Shown one piece after another: positions 47,838 to 59,119 of a stretch of DNA of 64,000 nt. A program made the position numbers and the translations under genes. Within the stretch, counting starts at the first letter, position 1. Each line of letters opens with the position of its first letter. Below the pieces are notes generated by a model. That model worked only from the letters and a program-made list of their open reading frames with translations. It did no database searches and was not told where the DNA came from. Source of the DNA: Amoebophrya sp. A120 (taxonomy: Eukaryota > Sar > Dinophyceae > Syndiniales > Amoebophryaceae); assembly GCA_905178155.1 (NCBI GenBank), contig CAJINV010000001.1, forward strand, positions 1,166,606 through 1,230,605, given 5' to 3'.

Positions 47838-50800
47838 ATGGAAAGCAGAAGCACCGTCCCCGGTCGCCCGGTGAACAGAATACGTGCAGCGGGCTCACGA
47901 CAAAGAAATTCGGGATGGCCGTACGACGGCTGGATGAAGACGGCACGAGGTCGTGTAGTCGCAACTGCCTTGCTTGCGGTGCAACTAGCGACGGCACCCA
48001 TTCCCGCGGACGCACAGATACGGCTCCATTCGCCGCAAGCTCTGGTAAACGAGGTCTTTAGCCGGCAGTCGAAGCCGGGCTACATACAGGGAAGCACCGC
48101 CACCTTCGGCGCGCCTTACTACGGCATGAGGCTCATGGGTACGATACTTATTTGTATTATACGATTCGGATTCTAGTCGCTTTTTGGTCTTGCGATCATA
48201 TCAGGTCGATGTGATACCGTCGTCTTTCCACTGGGTGCTGTAGTCACCTCCAACTTGCGATGATTTTTACACGGGTATCTATACAGCTACCTGTGTGGAA
48301 TATCAAAAAGATCACGCTGCCTCCAGGTCGCATTCTGTATGCGGAGAGCAAGGGACAAGACTACTGCACCGAAGAGGATTATGAGCTGCCGTCAACGCCC
48401 GTATCCCACAAAAAAACTGTTTCACGGTGATGATTTTGCAGGAACTGCATCACAAGCGTCTTACACATGACACTGAAAATTTGTCATGCGCACTTCCCAA
48501 GGGAAAACACGCTGGAAAATCCAATGCCTTGTATGTGTAACAAGACAGATAGTTTTGTGTTCCATTTTCCGCATCACAAGTTCACAGTGAAACAGTTTTT
48601 TCTTGCGATAGCCCGCGCCGCCAGAGCAATCGGAGGAAAACGACCGGCGCCAGATCAACATCGTGATGGTCAAGCGGGGGCTGAGTAGGTGCCGGTTCAC
48701 TACCAAGGTGCGGATCGCGGAGAAATACAAGAACGCCCACGCGGTAATCATCGTGGATCGAGAGGCAAACCAGGCGCGGGACGTCACGAAGTTGATCATG
48801 TCCGACGAAAACAACTTCGGGAACAGCATCAAGATACCCTTATCAAATGTAAAAATGTCTGGGTCTGGAAGACTGCAACTTGTCATGCTGTTTTTGGACT
48901 CCAAAAGGATTTGTATTGCATGACCAGCAAGAGGCGTACAGTTTGTGCTACGCGGGGAGGGCATTTCTCATGCGGAAGGTGTATTAGGAAGCCCTCTAAA
49001 AGTCTGTGATGCTAGGTCATGCATTACAGGCATCATGGGCCCTGAGAAATCTGCGTGACAAATCTTGCATTCTTCAGACCCAGACACTTTTGCATTTGAT
49101 AACCCTCGATTCTGATCAACTGGAAGGACGGACAGAAGCTGATAGAACAGGCGACAGGAAGTATAGACCTCTCGTCGTGGCTCTTAGTGCTGTTTCTGCA
49201 ATAATTGAAATGGTTAGAAAATCATGATGGGCATTTTCATCGATACGGAAACGGACTGAAGTGTTCCGCTGATAAGTCTGTGTTGGGTCACATTTGCTGT
49301 CGCACATGCGACGTGCTGTCCCGCACTTCTAGAAAATTCAACAGGTTCGCCAGTCATAGTGGAGCTCGTGTGGGATATTCCGGTAAATAACATCGTCACC
49401 ATGGACATCTGGATGTCGGCGAACTCAAGAGAAGCAACGGAATTTTTGAAGGTAAGGCGTCTTCACTGGCAGCCCGCTTGTTTGCGGTGAGACTTGTTCT
49501 ATCACTCGCCGATGGAGGATAGTGTGCCTGTTGAAGTTGTCTATGCCTTGATCCCGACAGCGACTCAACACACTCTAGAAAACTAAGCAAATTCGAAACT
49601 CAATTGATTTCACCCATTAAATTCCAGGGCTTCAAACCGGCAGGGGAGCAACTCGCGTACAATCTGAAAGTAGTCCCGCACTACCACATCTTCGCGCTGC
49701 CCTCCGGCCAAGACTTTGAGAAAATGTGCACGAGTCAGGACGCAAAGTATCTTAATGATAGAATGTTTGTTTTGGCTTTTGTTGTTCATTGCAGTAAGTA
49801 GAAAGGCATAAGGAATAAAGATCGTCGTGACGGCATGATTAACTTTCACGAAGTATATCTTCACAAACCAGATACTGTGCGGAGGACCCCGACGGGGGTG
49901 GCTTGGTTACGGGCCGGGACGTTGCACTTGAGTCCGTCCGGCAGCTTTGTATTTGGGAGGAGACTGCGGTGCGGGACCCGGAGCATCCGCAGAGTGGGGA
50001 GCGCCGAAGAAGTTGGAAGTACTGGGAGTATGTGACCAGCTACCTCGATTCCTGCCCGGTTCACACGGACGACCCGGGAAAGCGGTTCGGCACGGAACAG
50101 TGCTCCACGGCGTTGATGCAAGAAAAGGGCATCGATCCGGATATCCTGAGTAAAAACGTACCCACACCAGAGTCAGGATGAGGATTTTGCAACACAAACC
50201 TAGGAGCTTTGTGAGCCACGCATGAAAAGTTGCACTATGCAGTGTAGTGCAGGTTAGCAAGTGCAGCCGCATCACAGATTCATCTGCCCATCCTGTTCAC
50301 AGCATCACAAATTCCAAAACACGATTGAAAATGGCTCTCATGGGGATGCGCATTACGAGTCTTCCTGTCTTTGCAAATCTGCATTACAACTCTGGTGTGG
50401 GTACGTTTTTACTCAGGATACCGGAGGCGGTGAAGCAGTGCATGATTGATAGCATGGACGACAAACTGCGTTATCAAATGCAAAAATGTCTGGGTCTGGA
50501 AACTTGTGATGCTGGGTGGCGTCTCATGATGAGGCCACAAATGCTGGCTCAGCATGCCAAGTTTCTGAGCTTCTAGGTATTGCCTATTCTGCATGACAAA
50601 CTGCGTCTCTGCATCACAGAAAAATGGAGCTGTTGGGTAACGTGCATGACAGATTTAAGAGTCATGCCAGACAAGCATGACAAACGTGCATTTTTCCAGA
50701 CCCAGACATTTTTACATTTGATATGCGTGCGCAGAAAAACAACGTCGCGTGGAGCAAGTACGCGGTGCGCATCAACGGGTGGCGGTTCGCCGGGGCCATT

Positions 50801-51358
50801 GAGCCCGACGGCATCACCCGGGCCATATGTTCCGCTTACGTAACCCCGGTGCCCGAGTGCGACAGCCTGCTCAAACCGCACTCCAAGTTCGACTTGCTTG
50901 CAGGCGGCAGGTACTGCACTGGTTTGTTGTACAAAAATGTTTGTTCTTTCGTGCAGCTTGTGCAGGAACGTGGCTGGTGTCGCGCATGCCGGAGGTGTGT
51001 TTCGAAAGATGATAGATTTTACCGGTAATTCTTATCGCTGAGAAGTACCACGTAGTTTTTTAAAACATTCGTGCGCCAGCTCGAAGCGAAAGCCAAAAAT
51101 CACTGCAGTTCTGACGCACGCGGCGTGTCGACGGGCACCATGGTGCTGTTGCTTTTCCTCGTGGTGCTCACTTTGACGCTGGGGCTCGTCATATACAAAA
51201 AGTTTTTCTTCGCGACCTACATCCAGAAAGCGCTTCGCGAGGAGGTCATGCTGGAAGTGCAGTCGCAGCTTGCAGATTACGTACAGCTCGAAGAGAACGG
51301 ACGCGCCGCACCGGGTGGTCCGCTCATACCCGGGGGGTCGCAGGCAAGGGAATTCTAG
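47838..51358 (+). CDS. Vacuolar sorting receptor (BP-80/VSR family)
   Basis: Type I cargo receptor that carries proteins from Golgi to lysosome or vacuole. A signal-anchor-like stretch (VVATALLAVQLATAPIPADA) precedes the protease-associated domain: GSTATFGAPYYGMRLMG, YAESKGQDYCTEEDYELP, INIVMVKRGLSRCRF, AVIIVDRE, IPSILINWKDGQKLIEQA. The VSR-specific middle follows: SPVIVELVWDIPVNNIVTMD, YCAEDPDGGG, VRQLCIWEE, WKYWEYVTSYLDSCP, VRINGWRFAGAIEPDGITRAI. After a short Cys-bearing linker comes the membrane span (MVLLLFLVVLTLTLGLVIY) and a cytosolic tail with the tyrosine sorting signal YVQL. GT-AG introns interrupt it, as do IE32-IE35, all with perfect repeats. The junction near 50910-51070 was not fixed exactly. 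It may work with the nearby aspartic protease, but that is only inference. Confidence 0.92.
48402..48610. mobile_element. Introner element IE32 (family 7)
   Basis: Left TATCCCACAAAAAAACTGTT then TCAC; right GTGAAACAGTTTTTTCTTGC then GATA. Perfect duplication GCCCG. Excision joins LPSTP to APPEQSE. Confidence 0.92.
48841..49101. mobile_element. Introner element IE33 (family 1)
   Basis: Termini TATCAAATGTAAAAATGTCT and AGACACTTTTGCATTTGATA. Perfect duplication ACCCT. Excision joins SIKIP to SILINW. Confidence 0.93.
50142..50420. mobile_element. Introner element IE34 (family 2)
   Basis: Termini TATCCTGAGTAAAAACGTAC and GTACGTTTTTACTCAGGATA, a perfect 20-bp inverted repeat. Perfect duplication CCGGA. 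Excision joins GIDP to EAVKQC. The interior is a close reverse-complement copy of IE37. Confidence 0.94.
50472..50723. mobile_element. Introner element IE35 (family 1)
   Basis: Termini TATCAAATGCAAAAATGTCT and AGACATTTTTACATTTGATA. Perfect duplication TGCGT. Excision joins DDKLR to AQKNNV. Only 51 bases after IE34. Confidence 0.93.
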
Positions 51359-52121
51359 CGTTTGGGGTTTGCTGGCGGCACAGAGATGGTCGGTGCTGCG
51401 GCTCGTTAAAGAGAGAAAGAAGTAAGTACCAAGTATACGATTGAATGCTGCAAGCAGTTTGTAGTGCGTGTGGTGAAAAAGAAAATCAACCAAAATATGT
51501 TATTGCACGGGATTCTGATCATCGTCCAGAGAATACAGCATAAAAAGTTGGTGGAAGATTGAACAACAATTCGCAAAAAGGTCCTCCACGCGGCTCCGCG
51601 GGTCGGCGTCGCAATGACGACGATCGTATCAAGCAGATGTGTTGGAGGGTTCTGCTCGCAAAAATGCACAAATGACACAATCAGTCTTTCGTTAAAGAAA
51701 ACCACGTGGTGCTTCTTCCGTTTGGGATAGGGGGAAAGAAGAAATTTTCGTGACAAGCAGTTCACTGCGTGGACATTCGGTCTGGTAGTTCCGGTCGTGG
51801 GGTAGTCGTAAAAATGAGGCAAAATTCACGTAATTAGGGTCTCTCAACGTGCGGAAAAGGTTATCGTATTCGCGTTTGGGTGGAAGTCTAGACGCGGCAA
51901 GATAGAAAAGTAGACTGATCTTCAAAAAGGCAAACCAGGCACTCAAGGTGGAGTAGCTGCGGCAAAATAGAATCAAGAAAAAATTACAAAACGGTGACGT
52001 TAAATAGAGGATGCGGTAAGAGACGAGTCAAAGTAAGAAGAACGTTCATCAACAGTTTTTCTTCGTGAAACTAGCTCTTTGCTTTCTTCATACTGTAGTT
52101 TTAACAAGCTCTTCCTTCACG
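51359..52121. other. Spacer
   Basis: No coding frame or element recognised. Confidence 0.4.
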
Positions 52122-55100
52122 ATGGGTTGCTGCCTTGCCGTCGCGGAGGTGGCGGAGGACGTCCGCCAAACGGTGTACGAAATTGCGGATGCCTTGGGGG
52201 TATCGAATGCAACAAATATGTCTGGGTCGGGGAGATTGCGAGATTTGTCGTGCTAGTCTGGCATGACTCTGCGCTCTGTATTGCGTGGCCGCAAAGAGCT
52301 CCGCTGGCCTGTCATGCAAAGACGCAGCTTCTCATGCGGAGTACGCAACTCAGAACCTCCACGGCAAACAAACTTGCCATGCTTGGCAGCGCATTGCAGT
52401 GTTTTCATTATTCCCTTTCTTGCATCACAAGTTTCCAGACCCCGACATATTTGCATTTGATAGGGGGACGCTATGGACGGAATGTGGAACGATATCTTCG
52501 TGGATGACGTGCCGAAGGAGGTCAACGAGACCACCAAAGAAGCGGACGGTATCCTGAGTAAAAACGTACCCACACCAGAGTTGTAATGCAGATTTGCAAA
52601 GACAGGAAGACTTGCAATGCGCATCCCCATGAGAGCCATTTCCAATCGTGTTTTGGAATTTGTGATGCTGTGAACAGGATGGGCAGATGAATCTGTGATG
52701 CGGCTGCACTTGCTAACCTGCACTACACTGCATAGTGCAACTTGTCATGCGTGGCTTACAAAACTCCTAGGCTTGTGTTCCAAAATCCTCATCCTGACTC
52801 TGGTGTGGGTACGTTTTTACTCAGGATAGACGGCTGGACGAAAATCCTGGGCGTCTACCTCGCCGGCTACCCCCTTTCGTGCGGGAAGAAGCAGTTTTCG
52901 TCGCTGGACGAAGCGAAGGCCGCCGCCCTGGAGTTGGAAGACTGCGGTGGGGTCACGCAGGTTGGTCGTGTAGTGTAGTCCGTTGGAATTAAGTAGAGCA
53001 AAACTGGGGTTAGGGTTGTACTCATATTTTGTATGTATCACGTGAGCGGGATTCATGTTCATCAGCGTCTTTTTGTCTGCTGATAAAGATGAAAATCTGA
53101 ACTGTTTTCTCCAAAGGTTGCGGAGGATGTTTTCGAGCTACGTGCGACGGGCCGGGTGATGCAGTCTCCCTCCAACGAAACCACGTGGCGCAAGCCCTAC
53201 ATGCTGGCGAGCGGGGACGGCGACAGCAGCGGCGAGAAGAGTCCGCGGACCGGCGGTCCATATCAAATGTAAAAATGTCTGGGTCTGGAAGAATGCAACT
53301 TGTCATGCTAAATCTGAAGCATGCAAAAATCTGTGTTGCATGATTACCAAAAGTCGCCCAGTTTTGACCAAGTCGGAAGGGAGTTTCTCATGCAGGAGAG
53401 GCATGAGAGAGATCGCGCAGAATCTGTCATGCTAGGTCCTGCATTCCAGGCCTCATGGGTCATGGAAAAGCTGCATAACAAATCGCGCACTCTTCCAGAC
53501 CCAGACATTTTTGCATTTGATACTCCGGGGGCGGTGACGAACGAGGACGAAATCAAGGTCGACGACGATGAGGAGGTGAAACAGCGGAAGCGCGACGAGC
53601 TGGCGGCCAAGCTGGCGGCGGCGAAACAAGCGGCGGAGGAGGCGAAAAAGCGCGAGGCGGAACGGCTCGCGGAGAAGGCGCGGAAGCGCAAGGAGGAGCT
53701 GAAGCGGCTCGCGGAGTCGCAGGCGCCCGAGAAGCTGCAGGTGATGTGCGACTACGGGAACTGCACGGGGGTGTTCGAAAAGGTGGGGGACTTGAACGAG
53801 AAAGCGCAGTACAAGCTAACCGAGAAGGAAGCAAACGTCTTCGTCTGCTACGACGGCGAGCGGTGGATCATGACCTTCGAGGAAAGTCCGGAGCAGGGCA
53901 GCGAGTTCAACCGCATCGCGCTGTCGGGGAAGACCGCGGTCATCAACGTGACCGCCCTCAAGTCGTGGGGCAACAAGGGCGTGCGGTGCTACGACTACGA
54001 GCGCTACCACGCGCCCAACGAGCCGGAGGAGGGAAAATTCACCGACGAGGACTTTCCGCCGGCCCTCGGCAGTCTGGCGAACGACACGAAGTGGGGCAGC
54101 GACGTGCAGTGGATCCGGGCCTGCAACCTGCACCCGTGTGAACAGATGGAGTTGTTCGACACGATCCAGCCCACGGACGTGCGGCAGGGTGCGGTCGGGG
54201 ACTGCTGGTTGATGGCGGCCTTTGCGTCGCTGGCGGAATTCCCGGGCTACCTGGAGGAGGTCACCTTCAAAGGCTTGAATGCCCTCTCCGCGGAGAGCAA
54301 ATACGTGGTATCAAATGCTGCAAAAATGTCTGGGTCTGGAAGAATGCAGGGTTTGTCATGCACAGCTAGCATGGCTCTCAAGTCTGTCATGCGCGCCACA
54401 CAAAAGCCACATTTCTCTGTCATGCAGAAACGCAGTTTGTCATGCAGATAGGCAACACTCTAGCAGCTCCACAACTTGTCATGCTTGGCTGTCAATGAAG
54501 GCGTCCACATGTTGATTCGCCGAACAGCATCACAAGTTTCCAGACCCAGACATATTTGCATTTGATACGTGGTGAAACTGTACAATCCGTACGAGAAGGA
54601 GTGGGAGGACATTGTGATCGACGACTTCATATGCACTGCAAATACAACGTCCGGGTCTGGAATGTTCGAACTTGCAATGCTGGTCTTACATGACTGTAAA
54701 ATCTGTATTGCAGCATGACCAACAAAAGTCGCAGCCTCTTCATGCAAAATGAACTCAGCTTCTCATGCAGGCAGCGCATGAGAAAGCGTTTTGGACAAAA
54801 TTGTCATGCTTGGCTGCCTTCGGAAGTGTTTCCATCATGTGCATTTTAGCATCACAAGTTTCCAGACCACCCAGATCGACAATATTTGCATTTGATACTT
54901 CATCCCCGTGGACGGCAACAAGGACGCGCTGTTCTGCAAGCCCGTGGGCCACGAGGTGTACATGTGTCTGCTCGAAAAGGTATCCTATGTAAAAACGTCC
55001 CCACACCAGAGTCAAGATGGGAATTCTGCTAGACAAATGCACCAGCTTTGGTTGCTGCGCATGACAAGTTTGGCCTCGCAGTATAGTCCTGTTCAGAAAG

Positions 55101-56311
55101 CCCCAGTAGCATCACAGATCTAGCGTAGCATGCTGATTCAAGCATCACAAATTTCAAAACACGACGAGAAGGCTCTTCTCATAGGGCTCCGCATGAGAAA
55201 CATTTTCACCATGCAGATTTGCATGACAACTATGGGGTGGGGACGTTTTTGCATAGGATAAAAGGCGTTTGCCAAGCGGTGGGGCGGCTACTTCAAGATG
55301 AGCGGGGGGAACGCCAGCAACGGGTACGTGTCCTTGCTGGGGGGCAGTTGCATCAAGTACAAAAAGCGGGACGACTACGAGGAAACGGGGAAGTGGCGGT
55401 CCATCTATCTCACCTTCGATCCGGAGAGCGAGCGGACGTTCGAAGGGGACTGGTGGTGTAACAACGACGACTGCGACGTGACGGACGAGGGACTCTGGGC
55501 TTTGCTGCGGCAGTGGGACGAGGCTAACTACGTCTTCAACTGCTCCATGCCGAACTCGAAAAAGGGTGAGGTCGAGGCCGAGCGGACGGACGGGTAGATA
55601 TAAGTAGAATGACCTGATTGAGACGCGAGATGCTGAGGCTGACTCACTTATTCTGTATGCTGATCTAAAAATTTCCTTCTCGCTCCTCAAGGTTACATGT
55701 AGCAGCACCAAACTTTTCTTTCTAAAAGCGCTTTCGAAAGAAAAAAACCCACGTGATTATCACATATCAGGTTGATCGAGGGCCACGCGTATTCGTTCCT
55801 CGGTGCCTACGAAGTTCCAGAGCTAAACTTGAAGCTGGTGTGCCTGCGCAACCCGTGGGGCCGCTGCGAGTGGTATGGATTGCAAAAATGTCTGGGTCTG
55901 GAAACTTGTAATGCTGCGTTGGGAATAATGAATGCTCTGTGATGCACAGCCAAGTACGAGAAATATCTGCGCTTCTTTGTGTTCCGTTTTTCGCATGACA
56001 AACTGCGTTTTTGCATGACAGGCAAAAGGGTCTCTTCTTGGACACGCATCACAAACTTTTTGGTCATGCTCATGCCAGACAAGCATAACAAATCTCGCAA
56101 TCTTCCAGACCCAGACATTTCTGCATTTGATAAGTGGAACGGGGACTGGTCGGATGCTTCCCCCATCTGGGACTCCGTCGACAGCGCGCAGCTGGAACAG
56201 GCCGGCGTGCGGCGCGTGAAGGCCGAGGACGGTGCCTTTTTCATGACGTTCGAAGACTGGAAAAACTGCTACACCTATGATCCCGGCAAAGATAGCCTCT
56301 CTCTTGCGTAG
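52122..56311 (+). CDS. Calpain-type cysteine protease
   Basis: ATG 52122 gives MGCCLAV, a start suited to N-myristoylation and palmitoylation, so membrane attachment is likely. After a small N-terminal domain comes a Lys/Glu/Ala-rich coiled coil ([18 protein letters not shown]). The peptidase C2 core is clear: catalytic Cys in [20 protein letters not shown], a conserved stretch [20 protein letters not shown], catalytic His in [15 protein letters not shown], and catalytic Asn in [19 protein letters not shown], ending with [13 protein letters not shown]. No C2-like or EF-hand domain follows, so regulation would be through the N-terminal part. IE36-IE42 and GT-AG introns interrupt it; every conserved motif is restored in frame by precise excision. 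Seven elements make it second only to the GT15 gene. Confidence 0.95.
52201..52462. mobile_element. Introner element IE36 (family 1)
   Basis: Left TATCGAATGCAACAAATATG then TCTGGGTC; right GACATATTTGCATTTGATA. Perfect duplication GGGGG. Excision joins ADALG to DAMDGM. Confidence 0.92.
52550..52828. mobile_element. Introner element IE37 (family 2)
   Basis: Termini TATCCTGAGTAAAAACGTAC and GTACGTTTTTACTCAGGATA. Perfect duplication GACGG. Excision joins KEADG to WTKILG. Inverted near-copy of IE34, 2.1 kb away in another gene. Confidence 0.94.
53261..53522. mobile_element. Introner element IE38 (family 1)
   Basis: Termini TATCAAATGTAAAAATGTCT and AGACATTTTTGCATTTGATA. Flanks GTCCA/CTCCG differ at two bases although the arms are fresh. 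Excision joins RTGGP to GAVTNE. Same orientation as IE20. Confidence 0.9.
54309..54567. mobile_element. Introner element IE39 (family 1)
   Basis: Left TATCAAATGCTGCAAAAATG then TCTGGGTC; right AGACATATTTGCATTTGATA. Perfect duplication CGTGG. Excision joins ESKYV to VKLYNP. Confidence 0.93.
54630..54897. mobile_element. Introner element IE40 (family 1, altered arms)
   Basis: Left TATGCACTGCAAATACAACG then TCCGGGTC; right ACAATATTTGCATTTGATA with a short insertion. Perfect duplication CTTCA. Excision joins IDDFI to PVDGNK. Confidence 0.9.
54981..55260. mobile_element. Introner element IE41 (family 2)
   Basis: Termini TATCCTATGTAAAAACGTCC and GGACGTTTTTGCATAGGATA. Perfect duplication AAAGG. 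Excision joins CLLEK to AFAKRW. This is the only element whose perfect repeat permits GT-AG ends (G|GTATCC ... AAAAG|G). Confidence 0.93.
55874..56132. mobile_element. Introner element IE42 (family 1)
   Basis: Termini TATGGATTGCAAAAATGTCT and AGACATTTCTGCATTTGATA. Perfect duplication AGTGG. Excision joins GRCEW to NGDWSD, inside the catalytic Asn block. Confidence 0.93.
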
Positions 56312-57386
56312 TACTAGCCTGCGTTGCATGAGAAATAAAAATCGGCCTGCCCTTAGTTACAAACCGTTATAGCTTTTGCTTGTTAAGGGTAACATTTTCG
56401 CATGCACAAGAAGTATGCTACGCTAGAGAGGACTTTTGTCTCGCGATAACACCCGGGTGGGGGTCTGCCAGTTGTCTGTGTCGCATGGGAAACGATCCGC
56501 TGCTGAGGGATTCACCAAGCGCGGGTGATTGAAGATGAGGGGAAAAGAAACTGCACTTGCTTCACTTAGTGGAGAGCTTTTTCAGAAAATCAGGAAGAGA
56601 AATACATACGTTTGTTGCTTTTTACTCAGCTGCAACTAATCCAGGTTTCCACCAGTACCTCTACCTACTGAAAGTCAATCAGCGAGAAAAGTGTCATGTG
56701 ATGCAGCACAGCCAGCAACGACTGCAGCCAGTCACACTGCGGCTGCACGTGTAGAATTTTTTGCCTTCTAATTAAAATTGACTTTTTAAGAAAAAGAACA
56801 AGAAGCAGCGCTAGTAGTACATTCTTTCAATGTCTTACATCAGATGCTACAACTTTATTATTCCCATGCTGCATTTATTAACACTGTACGAAAAAAGAAG
56901 ACCTTACGCTGACATTTAGATTTGGAAATGATGAAATTTGAAAATGGAGCAAAGAGCAAAGTTTCCAGTGTTTCCAGTGCCCGATGTTACTCGGGATCCA
57001 TCTAGTTTATCGTTGCCGTTCTACTCGGGGCGCATGCGGGTGCATTTTCGGATAAGTTCATTCTGAGCTGCGAGCTAGAACTAGGAGTTTCCCCACCATA
57101 TCTTATCCAGCAGAGGGCATAAAGGCTGACTTCTTTCCATCGAGGACGTTTTGTACGGAAAAAACATGCTGATGCTCGTGTTTCTATATCCAGTCTACTG
57201 ATGAACATGGGGCACATCTTCAAAAGGCAAATAATACACTGGGCGTAGATCATTTAGTTTTAGGATCATATCTCAACTTCAGCATACTTCCTGTTGCGTC
57301 CTCTAAGAAAATCTGCGTACCAACGCATATCTTTTTTCGCTATATATTTCGCAAAAAGTTTCATCCACAAGTTGTAGACCACAGCC
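56312..57386. other. Spacer
   Basis: No coding frame or element recognised; AT-rich. Confidence 0.4.
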
Positions 57387-59119
57387 ATGGCATCATCTGC
57401 CAGTACTGCTGCTGCTCTTCCGCCCACGACCTCCGACCAAAACGAAGGCGCTCCACCGGCAGCCGCGCCAGATTCATCTTCTGCTGTAGGAGGTGCGGGC
57501 ACGACTGAGGACAAGCCGAAAGCTATCCTGAGGAAAAACGTCCCCACCCCATAGTCAAGATGTGAAACTTGCTAGACAGATCAACAAGCCTTGGTTGTTG
57601 CGCATGACAAATTTGGGCGCGCAGTGCAGTCGTGTTTCACCACTGCAGCAGCATCACAGATCTTGCATATCGTGCTGATTCTTGCGTCACAAATCACAAA
57701 ACACCACTAGAGCGTGCTTCTCATGGGTCTCCGCATGAGAATCGCTTTGAGGATGCAGATTCGCATTACAGCTCTGGGGTGGGGACGTTTTTGCATAGGA
57801 TAACAGCCAAGGTTGTCGAGGTGGAAATCGCCACCACCAACCGGTTATGGATTGCAAATATGTGTGGGTCTGGAAAAATGCAAGGTTGTCATGCTAGGTC
57901 TGCGTGATACAAAAATCTGTATTGCGCGAACAGCAGAAGACGCTTACTTTGGGGCTCCTGAGCATGGCATTTCTCGTGCAGAATGGGCATTAGGAGCGGC
58001 TTCGTCAAAACTTGTGATGCTACAGTTCGCATTCCAGACCTTCTGGGCCATGCGAAACATGCATGACACATCCTGTATTCCTCCAGGCCCAGACATATTT
58101 GCATTTGATACCGATCCAGGTGCAAGTCCTGCGAGTGTCTGCAAGTGATTGAGAAGGGCACCGTGCGCGTGGGCGTGCCGATGTTTATGCAGGGCCGCAC
58201 GCTCACCGCCTGGTTCCATCCGCACTGCTTTTTCGACGGGCTTTCCGTGGAGGTGGTGCAGCGCAACGGGGCGGGGATGTGCAAGCACACCAGGAAAAAG
58301 TTCGAGAAGGGTGACTTCCGCGCAAAGGTCTGCTGTGGAAACGCGAAATTTGGGCTCAGTCTGCAGGTAGGATTACTGAAACCGCGGGTGGTGCTGGAAG
58401 ATTTTTTGTCTTGGTTTTCGAAAAGATAAAGAATAAGAATAAGAAAGTACACGGATGATCGTGCATTAGGTCGCTGTTGTTACTTTGTGGCACGAAGAAG
58501 AACATGCATCACAAGCTCAAGCATTCTAGAATTGATCGGATAAAATCAACATCTTCGCAGGCCGCCCGCGAGTTGTTCCAGCCGGTGTTGGAAAGCCTCA
58601 CGGAAAATATGAGAGAGCACATCAACTCCTCGTCCCCCTGATTTGTCATGCAAAATGCCGAATCCAGCTCTTGCCTTTAAGTACTCTGCGCATGACAAGT
58701 TTTGGACTCCCAAACATGACAACAATCCATGTCCGGATTTGTCATGCAAAAGCCACCGGGACGTCCAGCCCGTAGCTCTCCGATGTCATGCAAAGGCACC
58801 ATTTGTGGCATGGCTTCTGTTGCTGCTCATGCTTTAGGAAGGGGGGTTGTGCACTGTCATAGAAAACAAGAAGCGTTTCCGGGACATCGCCGGCGTAGAG
58901 ACGCTTCCTGCGGATTTGCAAGCGCAGTTTCTCGGCAGTGACGATGGAATTTTGGCGTCGAAGAAGAAAATAACCAGTGCCGCAGATGCGGAACAAATAA
59001 AAGGAGGGAAAACAAAGCCTGCTGCGAAAACGAAGAAGGCGGCAAAACCTCCAAAACAGGCTGCCGGCGGCAAGAAAATAAATGCACCTTTTGGAGAAGG
59101 GTCAAAGTCGAAAAAATGA
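57387..59119 (+). CDS. PARP-type zinc-finger protein
   Basis: After a low-complexity Ala/Pro/Ser-rich N-terminus, the spliced protein contains SRCKSCECLQVIEKGTVRVG ... WFHPHCF. This is the CxxC ... HxxC pattern of the PARP-type finger, which binds DNA strand breaks in poly(ADP-ribose) polymerase-1 and DNA ligase III. The rest is short: a helix (AARELFQPVLESLTEN), a stretch FRDIAGVETLPADLQAQFLG and a Lys/Ala-rich basic tail (KPAAKTKKAAKPPKQAAGG) suited to the nucleus or DNA. No PARP catalytic domain is present, so it probably acts as a small DNA-damage or chromatin binding protein. IE43, IE44 and IE45 interrupt it; IE44 falls exactly before the first Cys pair. One GT-AG intron begins at the CAG|GTAGGA donor near 58366. 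Confidence 0.88.
57524..57802. mobile_element. Introner element IE43 (family 2)
   Basis: Termini TATCCTGAGGAAAAACGTCC and GGACGTTTTTGCATAGGATA. Flanks AAAGC/ACAGC differ at one base. Excision joins EDKPKA to KVVEVE. Confidence 0.9.
57846..58110. mobile_element. Introner element IE44 (family 1)
   Basis: Termini TATGGATTGCAAATATGTGT and AGACATATTTGCATTTGATA. Flanks CCGGT/CCGAT differ at one base. Excision joins ATTNR to SRCKSC. Only 43 bases after IE43. Confidence 0.9.
58608..58861. mobile_element. Introner element IE45 (family 5)
   Basis: Left TATGAGAGAGCACATCAACT, right GGGGTTGTGCACTGTCATA. Perfect duplication GAAAA at 58603-58607 and 58862-58866. Excision joins ESLTEN to KKRFRD and avoids the TGA just inside. 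Confidence 0.9.
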
